Source: Tangfeifania sp.
Lineage (GTDB): Bacteria; Bacteroidota; Bacteroidia; Bacteroidales; Prolixibacteraceae
Length of the DNA: 20,799 nucleotides
NCBI GenBank assembly: GCA_018400515.1
Contig: JAGYMR010000021.1
Location: forward strand, 1 to 20,799
Direction of reading: 5' to 3'
In this document: positions 6,940 to 13,133 of the stretch, in pieces
Position numbering within the stretch: position 1 is the first letter of the stretch
Layout: every line of letters starts with the position of its first letter
The notes under the pieces: model-generated
What the model saw: the letters and a program-made list of their open reading frames with translations, nothing else
The model's database searches: none
What the model was told of the DNA's origin: nothing
Position numbers and translations under genes: made by a program

Positions 6940-7883
6940 CACAACACTACAGTTCTCTTTTCGGACCTGTACCCTCCCGCCGGCTGGGAATGTCACTCGG
7001 AATTGATCTGGTCCCCAAAAAGGTGTGTTCCCTCAACTGCATCTACTGTGAAGTGGGAAAAACAACCAACCTCACCACTGAACGGAGGGAATACATCTCC
7101 GGGAAAAAGATCATTGCGGAACTAAAAGAGTATCTGGCATCCAATCCCGCACCTGATTACATCACATTTTCAGGCTACGGCGAGCCGACCCTGAATTCCG
7201 CCCTGGAGGAGATCATCGACTTTATCAAAGAGAACCACCCGGAAATCCCGGTGGCCGTGCTGACCAACGGCACACTCTTTTCCCGGAAGGAGGTACGTGA
7301 AGCACTGAATAAAGCCGACCTGGTGCTCCCCTCCCTTGATGCAGCCACACAAAAAACCTTTAAAAAGATCAACATTCCTGCGCGGGGACTGGATATCCGG
7401 ACCTGTATTCAGGGACTGGCAGATTTCCGGAAAAACTTTACCGGGAATGTCTGGCTGGAAGTATTTATTCTGCCGGGTTATAATGACTCCCCGGAAGAAC
7501 TGACCGAACTGAAAAAAGCCTTCCGTAAAATCAATCCCGACCGGATACAACTAAATACCCTCGACCGGCCCGGATGGCATAAAAACCTGAAGCAGGCCAC
7601 ACATGAGGAGCTCGAAAAAATCATCGATTTCTGGCAGCTCAGCAATGTGGAGATTATTGCCAAAGCCCCCCAGCGCAAGAAAATTCAATCCTACCGGCAG
7701 GATGTGGAATCCGCCATCCTCGGAACGATCGACCGCCGGCCGTGTACCGCCGACGATCTGGCCCAGATCCTGGGAACCCATGTAAACGAAATAAACAAAT
7801 ACCTTGAAGCTCTAGAAAGTGAAGGAAAGATACATCATATACGGCAGGAACGGGGCATTTTTTATCAGTCAGGAAAAAATTAA
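6936..7883 (+). CDS. TYW1-like (COG0731-type) radical SAM protein
   Basis: 315-residue cytosolic Fe-S enzyme. The family signature FGPVPSRRLGMSLGIDLVP (9-27) leads into the radical SAM cluster motif CSLNCIYC (C31, C35, C38), with FSGYGEPTL at 78-86 as the SAM-binding GGE-like motif. The barrel runs to about residue 235. The last 70 residues (DVESAILGTIDRRPCTADDL and on) look like a winged-helix module. Eukaryotic and archaeal relatives modify tRNA(Phe) in wyosine synthesis, but bacterial proteins of this kind have no settled substrate, so a tRNA role is not claimed. The start is a GTG at 6936 overlapping the previous gene's TGA; the next Met (residue 19) would delete the conserved N-terminus. 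No SPASM cysteines are seen, so it is not the sulfatase-maturing enzyme. It ends the four-gene cluster. Confidence 0.85.
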   Translation: MTQHYSSLFGPVPSRRLGMSLGIDLVPKKVCSLNCIYCEVGKTTNLTTERREYISGKKIIAELKEYLASNPAPDYITFSGYGEPTLNSALEEIIDFIKENHPEIPVAVLTNGTLFSRKEVREALNKADLVLPSLDAATQKTFKKINIPARGLDIRTCIQGLADFRKNFTGNVWLEVFILPGYNDSPEELTELKKAFRKINPDRIQLNTLDRPGWHKNLKQATHEELEKIIDFWQLSNVEIIAKAPQRKKIQSYRQDVESAILGTIDRRPCTADDLAQILGTHVNEINKYLEALESEGKIHHIRQERGIFYQSGKN

Positions 7884-7929
7884 TGACAGGCCGGCAGGAG
7901 TTATCCATCTTCCGGATTCAAGCTCTGAA

Positions 7930-7957
7930 AGACCTTGCGGGGATTTTGGCAGGGTCT
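7930..7957. terminator. Possible weak hairpin terminator between convergent genes
   Basis: AGACCTTGC (7930-7938) pairs with GCAGGGTCT (7949-7957) to give a 9-bp stem with one G-U pair and a 10-base loop. There is no good T-run on either side. It sits between the ends of the radical SAM and ROK genes, which converge, so a bidirectional role is possible but weakly supported. Confidence 0.3.
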
Positions 7958-8037
7958 ACGATTTGTAAATGATCCTTTCGAAGACAAATATAAGGAGGTC
8001 AGCGGACTTAATGCATAGACGCAATTTTCAGGTTCTC

Positions 8038-9273
8038 TTAACAAGTAAAAACCTTCATATCCCCGAAGATCATTTGAAAAAGGGTGGCGGTGAGCCCCAG
8101 CAAACCGGCTTTCTCCCATTGGTCCGAAATTTTAATTTCTATATTAGCCACAAGTTCCGGCAGACAATATTTATTCAGGGATTGCTGGATGGGAGTTAAA
8201 ATAAATTGCCGGGCAGCAGAAAGCGGCCCGCCTAAAACGATGATTTCAGGGTTGAAAAGCTGAATGGTGATAGAAAGGCCTTTCCCCATGGCCAGTCCAA
8301 GTTCATGCAACAGTTGGATCGAAAATTCATCACCGCCCCGGGCAGCAGCGATCACATCCTCCGGCTTCAAATGTTGCGTGCTTCCCCCAAATTTTTTGGT
8401 TAACTGGGAAATGACGCCTTGCTCGATACCTTTAATGGCTTCCCGCAATAATACATAGGCCGATGTAACTGTCTCCAAACATCCCCGCTTCCCGCAGATG
8501 CAGAGATCCCCATCCTCCACCACCTGGATGTGGGATAACTCGGAAGCGAACCCCCTCGAACCGTTATATAACTTTCCGTTGATGATGGTCCCCAATCCAA
8601 TCCCCCAGCTCCAGTTCACCACGAGGGCATTCACCGCACCGCGGGCAGCACCAAAAACATATTCTCCAAAGGCCTGCATCCGGGCATCGTTGTTGATGTA
8701 CACCAGCCGGTGGAATTTCTCCTCCAGGCGCTCTTTCAAATTCCGGAATTCCTTGTTCTTAATGGTATAATTGATGCCTTTTTCCGAATCAACCAGCCCC
8801 GGCATGCATACGCCCACTGCAAAAATATGATCCTGAGCAATACCATTGGATTCCTCCAACGCACAGGCATGCTGATAAACCTTACCGGCAAGACCTTCAT
8901 CATCAATACCCGTAGAAAAATAAACAAACGAACCTATCTGTTGGTTATTGGGATTGAAAATACCGATTTTCGCCTGGTAACGGCCAATTTCACAGGCAAT
9001 AACATAATTGGAATCTTTTCTGAGCCGGAATAGAACCGGCCGTCTTCCTCCACGGGACGTTCCCGTTCCTTTAACCTCTACCAGCCCCATTTCTGTGAGC
9101 TCTTTCAAAAAAGCAAGGGCTGTTGGTAAACTAACACTGACCTTTTGGCTGATCTCCCTACCCGACAAAGAACCCTGTGCATATAAAAGTTTCAGAATCT
9201 TTCGCTTTTTCCGGCACCGGTTCAGCTCATTTCCGGTAAGTTTTGCTTCCTCAATTTCTCCGGGAAGTATCAT
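8038..9273 (-). CDS. ROK-family transcriptional repressor (NagC/XylR-like)
   Basis: 411-residue sugar-responsive regulator. A winged helix-turn-helix occupies about 20-85 (KILKLLYAQGSLSGREISQK, then SVSLPTALAFLKELTEMGLV and GGRRPVLFRL). The ROK domain follows, with VGVCMPGLVDSEKG at 153-166, the sugar-site INNDARMQAFGE at 193-204, and the zinc motif His248 ... Cys258-x-Cys260-x4-Cys265 (CICGKRGCLE). The first ATP-phosphate motif of ROK kinases (D-x-G-G-T) reads EIGRYQ at 95-100, so it is degenerate and kinase activity is unlikely. The presence of the HTH and the divergent sulfatase gene suggest it represses glycan-degradation genes in response to a sugar. The inducer is unknown. The start at 9273 has no Shine-Dalgarno sequence. 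Confidence 0.9.
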   Translation of the reverse strand: MILPGEIEEAKLTGNELNRCRKKRKILKLLYAQGSLSGREISQKVSVSLPTALAFLKELTEMGLVEVKGTGTSRGGRRPVLFRLRKDSNYVIACEIGRYQAKIGIFNPNNQQIGSFVYFSTGIDDEGLAGKVYQHACALEESNGIAQDHIFAVGVCMPGLVDSEKGINYTIKNKEFRNLKERLEEKFHRLVYINNDARMQAFGEYVFGAARGAVNALVVNWSWGIGLGTIINGKLYNGSRGFASELSHIQVVEDGDLCICGKRGCLETVTSAYVLLREAIKGIEQGVISQLTKKFGGSTQHLKPEDVIAAARGGDEFSIQLLHELGLAMGKGLSITIQLFNPEIIVLGGPLSAARQFILTPIQQSLNKYCLPELVANIEIKISDQWEKAGLLGLTATLFQMIFGDMKVFTC

Positions 9274-9308
9274 AAATTTTTGAAAATAAATTGAAATGAA
9301 AAGACCTG

Positions 9309-9316
9309 CAAAAATA
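9309..9316 (-). promoter_or_regulatory. Possible -7 element for the ROK gene
   Basis: On the minus strand this reads TATTTTTG, matching TAnnTTTG, about 36 bases ahead of the ATG. No TTG-type -33 element is found at the right distance, so support is limited. Confidence 0.35.
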
Positions 9317-9471
9317 GGACTATTTTATTAAAATTGAACCATTCGACAAACTTAAAGCTGCTATTGTTTACAAAAAACAAGCTGGGAAATCGATAATTCT
9401 CATGATGAGCGCAATAAAAGGTTTCCCGGGAATGGAAACACGGAAGGGGGCATTGATCAGCCGGAAAAACC

Positions 9472-9500
9472 AAACCGCCCCGGCAAGCAGGGCGGTTTTT
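9472..9500 (+). terminator. Intrinsic-terminator-like hairpin in the ROK-sulfatase gap
   Basis: AAACCGCCC (9472-9480) pairs perfectly with GGGCGGTTT (9490-9498) around a 9-base loop, and the plus strand continues with T's. On the minus strand the hairpin is followed by GGTTTTTCC, so it could work in both directions. No gene that it would end is evident here, so it may insulate the two divergent genes or be left over from a lost gene. Confidence 0.55.
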
Positions 9501-9541
9501 CTCAGAAAAAAGCGAATTAATTCAACTTATGTAGTTGTAGA

Positions 9542-9553
9542 AATTCCGGAATT
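9542..9553. promoter_or_regulatory. 12-bp perfect palindrome, candidate operator
   Basis: AATTCCGGAATT is a perfect palindrome in the divergent gap beside a sugar-type repressor gene. Whether the ROK protein binds it is not known; it is about 190 bases upstream of the sulfatase promoter. Confidence 0.3.
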
Positions 9554-9740
9554 GGTATTTTAAATTCTGAAGGCAAATAAAATAAATAAAATTGAATAAA
9601 AAAAAATTGAACCCGTTCTACTACGTGCTATTGTTCTTCTATTTAAACATTTGTACATCTTTTTAACAATTTTTCACATTTTTTGTTCTGGAATACAGAT
9701 GATCGTTTCTTTTCCGTTACTAACGCCGTTCCGGACCTTA

Positions 9741-9773
9741 TTGAAAAACACTCATTAATTTTGCCTATCTTTG
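9741..9773 (+). promoter_or_regulatory. Bacteroidetes-type promoter for the sulfatase
   Basis: TTG at 9741-9743, a 22-base spacer and TATCTTTG at 9766-9773 fit the phylum's promoter pattern. Transcription would start roughly 40 bases before the ATG at 9820. Confidence 0.6.
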
Positions 9774-9819
9774 AGAGGAACGATCATCAATGCCAGCGAA
9801 CTAAAAAAACCAAAAATCC

Positions 9820-11688
9820 ATGAACGCATTCAGCCGTTTAAAAAAATGCTTTCCAGGGAGGATTCCCGGAAATCAAAACAATTTCATTCAGAGCCTTGGG
9901 CACGTTTTTTTATATCCCCATTTTATTTTCCGGTGCATGCTTGTTTGCACTTTTCCCCTGATTTTTTCAGGGTGCACTTCTTCCCCAAAAAGCGAAGGGC
10001 GGCCTCCCAATGTCATCCTGATAATCGCCGACGACCAGGGATGGGGAGACTTGAGTTTTCACGGAAATACCAACATTGCAACCCCCAACATCGACCGGCT
10101 GGCCAGTAATGGCGTATCCTTCGAACATTTTTTTGTATGCCCGGTCTGCTCTCCCACCCGTGCCGAGCTGCTTACAGGGCGTTACCATGTGCGGGGCGGT
10201 GTCTATTCCACCTCAGCCGGTGGCGAACGGCTTGACCTTGATGAAACCACCATTGCTGAAGTATTCAGGGAGGCAGGATATGCCACGGCTGCATACGGTA
10301 AGTGGCATAACGGCATGCAGCCCCCCTACCACCCCAATGCCCGGGGATTTAACGATTTTTACGGCTTTTGCTCAGGGCACTGGGGAAATTATTTCAGTCC
10401 CCTGCTCGAGCATAACGGCCGGCTGATCCGGGGCAAAGGTTTCATCATTGATGACCTGACCAGTCATGGAATGGATTTCATTGAAAAAAACAAAAACCGC
10501 CCCTTTTTTCTTTACCTGCCTTACAACACCCCGCACGGCCCCATGCAGGTTCCCGACCGCTGGTGGAACCGGTTTAAAAACAAAAAACTGGAAATGCTTC
10601 ACCGCGACCCGGAAAAGGAGGACATCCCATACACCCGGGCAGCCCTGGCCATGTGTGAAAACATTGACTGGAATGTAGGCCGTATCCTGAAAAAAGTGGA
10701 AGAAACAGACCTGAAAGAGAAAACAATCATTCTTTACCTCTCGGATAACGGCCCCAACAGCTGGCGCTGGAACGGCGGCATGAAAGGAAAAAAGGGACAC
10801 ACGGATGAGGGAGGTGTACGGTCGCCCCTCTTCATCTGTTGGGAGGGGACTCTTGAACCGGGGAAAAAAGTCCGGAACATTGCCGGAGCCATAGACCTGC
10901 TGCCTACCCTGGCGGATCTGGCCGGTATCCCTTTCGCGCCGGAGAAGCCGGCCGACGGAATGAGCCTGAAAAAATTCCTGGTCAGCGACTCCCCCGCCCT
11001 TGCTGAACGGTATCTTATCAACCACTGGAGAAACCGCACAAGTGTAAGGAGTCAGAAATACAGGCTGGACCATGAAAACCGGCTGTTTGATATGGAAAAG
11101 GATCCCGGGCAAACCACTGACATCTCCGGGGAGCATCCGGCCATAAAAGAGACACTCCTCCGGGAAAAAGCGCAGTGGGAAAAAGGGGTGCTGAAAAAAC
11201 TCCCCGGAAAAGCCCCCCGTCCCTTTACCATCGGGGCTCCCGGATTCGCTTTCACCCAGCTCCCGGCCCGCGACGGAAATGCCCATGGCAGCATTGAACG
11301 TTCCTCCCGGTTCCCGAATTGTTCTTTTTTTACCAACTGGACCAGCACCCGTGACAGCATTACCTGGAATACTGAGGTCCTTTCAGAAGGTGATTATGAA
11401 GTGGAAATATACTACACATGTGCTCCCCGTGATACGGGAGCAGTCGTCGAACTGAACTTTGCCGGAGAAAAACTTTCCGCAGAAATCCAGGAACCGCACA
11501 ACCCGCCGTTAACCGGCAGCGAAAACGACCGGACCGTTCGAATCGAATCCTACGTAAAAGATTTTAAACCACTGAATATGGGGATCCTCCACCTGAAGAA
11601 GGAGAAAGGCATCCTTTCACTGAAAGCCACAAAAATTCCCGGTTCACAGGCCATGGACTTCCGGTTGCTAATGTTTGAAAAAATTTAA
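9820..11688 (+). CDS. Cys-type sulfatase, lipoprotein (arylsulfatase family)
   Basis: 622-residue sulfatase that would remove sulfate esters from a glycan or related substrate outside the cytoplasm. A long N-terminal segment ends in a hydrophobic stretch and lipobox LIFSGC (Cys52), so lipid anchoring is inferred. The sulfatase domain starts at PPNVILIIADDQGWGD (metal-binding Asp71, Asp72). The active-site motif is C110-S-P-T-R, with Cys110 to be oxidised to formylglycine, followed by AELLTGRY; AYGKWHNG (159-165) and PHGP are conserved later motifs. From about 465 to the end is an extra region rich in predicted strands (NWTSTRDSITWNTEVL, GDYEVEIYYTC), perhaps a beta-sandwich accessory domain. 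No maturation enzyme is encoded in the window. Met40 is an alternative start but would leave no basic n-region. Divergent from the ROK repressor, which probably controls it. The substrate is not predictable. Confidence 0.9.
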   Translation: MNAFSRLKKCFPGRIPGNQNNFIQSLGHVFLYPHFIFRCMLVCTFPLIFSGCTSSPKSEGRPPNVILIIADDQGWGDLSFHGNTNIATPNIDRLASNGVSFEHFFVCPVCSPTRAELLTGRYHVRGGVYSTSAGGERLDLDETTIAEVFREAGYATAAYGKWHNGMQPPYHPNARGFNDFYGFCSGHWGNYFSPLLEHNGRLIRGKGFIIDDLTSHGMDFIEKNKNRPFFLYLPYNTPHGPMQVPDRWWNRFKNKKLEMLHRDPEKEDIPYTRAALAMCENIDWNVGRILKKVEETDLKEKTIILYLSDNGPNSWRWNGGMKGKKGHTDEGGVRSPLFICWEGTLEPGKKVRNIAGAIDLLPTLADLAGIPFAPEKPADGMSLKKFLVSDSPALAERYLINHWRNRTSVRSQKYRLDHENRLFDMEKDPGQTTDISGEHPAIKETLLREKAQWEKGVLKKLPGKAPRPFTIGAPGFAFTQLPARDGNAHGSIERSSRFPNCSFFTNWTSTRDSITWNTEVLSEGDYEVEIYYTCAPRDTGAVVELNFAGEKLSAEIQEPHNPPLTGSENDRTVRIESYVKDFKPLNMGILHLKKEKGILSLKATKIPGSQAMDFRLLMFEKI

Positions 11689-11933
11689 AAAGTTTTTTAT
11701 CTTAAATCCGTGAGCAATCACGATAATTTTTATTAGTTTAGAAATCATAAAATTGAATTACACGGGACATTTATCGGGAATAAACAAAAGTATGGGACAA
11801 CACGATCAAAACAGTGCACGCTTTTCAATCGGACAGAAGCCGGTACCAACAGGGCCTGAGAAAAAACCGGCACTCCCTTGCCAACAGGGCAGTGGCTCGG
11901 TATTCCCCTTGAAATAAACAATTTTTTCCACGC
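11689..11933. other. 245-bp gap before the histidine kinase, with hairpins
   Basis: After the sulfatase stop, CGTGA (11709-11713) and TCACG (11718-11722) form a 5-bp stem with a GCAA loop followed by an A/T-rich run, a weak terminator candidate. Nearer the kinase, GCCGGT (11839-11844) can pair with ACCGGC (11866-11871). Alternatively bases from 11866 can pair with those up to 11901 in a longer bulged stem (ACCG-GCACTCCCT with AGGGCAGTGGCTCGGT). The two share a strand, so they exclude each other. CCAACAGGGC occurs twice (11846-11855, 11881-11890). No clear promoter was seen. Confidence 0.4.
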
Positions 11934-13061
11934 ATGAAACGCACAAACCGAAACCGGAAAAACAGGTACTTCCATTATCAAAAAGAAATTTTAAATACTA
12001 TTTCTGAACCGGCCTCTTTCATTAACAGGAAATTCAAATACGTTTTTGTAAACAGTGCTTTCAATACTTTTTACAAAATAGAAACGGAGGAGATCATTGG
12101 CAAAACGGGCAGCATCATCTGGGGAGAGGACAATTTCGAAGAAAAAATAAAACCGGCCATAAAAGAGTGCCTTACCGGCCAACCGGTTTTTATGGAATAT
12201 GAAGGCACACTCCGCGGAGACAAGTTCAAAATTCTGGAACTGAACTACTACCCTCACCGCAAGTCTTCGGGCCTTATTGACGGCGTGATCGCCACCGCCA
12301 AAGACATTACCGAACAAAAGCGGGCAGAACAAGCCCTCAAGAAAAGCGAAGGGCGGTTAAAAGATCTCAATGCGACCAAAGATAAACTATTCTCGATCAT
12401 TGGTCACGACCTGAAGGGGCCGATCAACAACATCATCGGTTTCTCGGAGCTGATTGAACAAGGATATCCCAACTACTCCGTTGAAGAGATCCGGAAATAC
12501 AACCAGCTCATTTTTCAATTGTCCAGAGACATATCCAACCTTCTGGAAAACCTGTTAACCTGGTCACGTTCACAACGAAAAAAAATAACCGTAACGCCCC
12601 AAAACACCGGATTATATTTCATTGTCGAGCGATGCTTCAGCCTGCTGCAGCAAGATGCCGTACAAAAAAATATCCGGCTCATCAACAACGTTCCCCCCGG
12701 TGCTTTGATCTATGCCGACGAAGAAATGATAACCACCGTTATCCGCAACTTGATCTCCAATGCAATTAAATTCACCCCGGCAGAGGGAGTTGTAGCAGCC
12801 GAAGCAAAAGCTGAAACTGATTCGGTAATCATAAAAATCAGGGATACAGGTATTGGAATTCCGGAAAAGAAAGTACGCCGGCTTTTTCATCTAAATGAAA
12901 ACAAACCGGGCGTAGGGACGAATGGCGAAAAGGGAACGGGTCTCGGGTTGATCATTTGTAAAGACCTGGTTGAAAAAAACAATGGAACGATCTGGGTCGA
13001 ATCCGAGTCAGGGAAAGGTTCCGTATTTTCCTTTTCACTTCCATCCAACGCAAATCAATAA
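11934..13061 (+). CDS. Soluble PAS-domain sensor histidine kinase
   Basis: 375-residue cytosolic sensor kinase. A PAS domain occupies about 16-128 (ILNTISEPASFINRKFKYVF and on, ending VIATAKDITEQKRAE). A short helix (129-148) links it to the dimerisation and phosphoacceptor domain with His158 in SIIGHDLKGPINNIIG. The ATP-binding domain shows the N box NLISNAIKF (Asn276), G1 DTGIGIP at 304-310 and G2 GTGLGL at 334-339, so an active kinase is expected. There is no membrane segment, so the signal is sensed in the cytoplasm. No response regulator lies next to it, making it an orphan in this window. The partner and signal are unknown. Length is usual for a PAS-HisKA-HATPase protein. The ATG has no Shine-Dalgarno sequence. 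Confidence 0.9.
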   Translation: MKRTNRNRKNRYFHYQKEILNTISEPASFINRKFKYVFVNSAFNTFYKIETEEIIGKTGSIIWGEDNFEEKIKPAIKECLTGQPVFMEYEGTLRGDKFKILELNYYPHRKSSGLIDGVIATAKDITEQKRAEQALKKSEGRLKDLNATKDKLFSIIGHDLKGPINNIIGFSELIEQGYPNYSVEEIRKYNQLIFQLSRDISNLLENLLTWSRSQRKKITVTPQNTGLYFIVERCFSLLQQDAVQKNIRLINNVPPGALIYADEEMITTVIRNLISNAIKFTPAEGVVAAEAKAETDSVIIKIRDTGIGIPEKKVRRLFHLNENKPGVGTNGEKGTGLGLIICKDLVEKNNGTIWVESESGKGSVFSFSLPSNANQ

Positions 13062-13099
13062 AAAAAACACTCCTTCACAATTAATTTCCCGATAAAAAG

Positions 13100-13128
13100 T
13101 TGGCTTTATAATTGGTTTGTTAGTTTTG
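13100..13128 (+). promoter_or_regulatory. Bacteroidetes-type promoter for the TonB-dependent receptor
   Basis: TTG at 13100-13102, an 18-base spacer and TAGTTTTG at 13121-13128 fit the consensus. The -7 element ends only five bases before the ATG at 13134, so the mRNA would begin at or very near the start codon. Confidence 0.6.
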
Positions 13129-13133
13129 TGCCG

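Larger units (their letters stand above)
9274..9819. other. 546-bp divergent intergenic region between ROK and sulfatase genes
   Basis: AT-rich region with no convincing gene. It holds a promoter for the sulfatase, a possible -7 element for the ROK gene, an intrinsic-terminator-like hairpin, and a 12-bp palindrome. An 11-bp direct repeat, AAAATTGAACC, occurs at 9330-9340 and 9603-9613. A 67-codon open frame on the minus strand (9270-9473) is rich in Phe and reads as noise. Confidence 0.5.

Noticed and set aside
6936..7883. Radical SAM protein as the sulfatase-maturing enzyme
   Set aside because: It has the FGPVPSRRLG family signature and no SPASM-type cysteine clusters, and it lies in another transcription unit.
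8011..8199. Plus-strand small frame preceded by AAGGAGG-like sequence
   Set aside because: It runs antisense into the end of the ROK gene and shows no protein pattern; the purine-rich run is probably chance.
10372..11286. Minus-strand 304-codon open frame
   Set aside because: It lies entirely antisense to the sulfatase, whose conserved motifs are in the plus frame; the minus product has no recognisable pattern.
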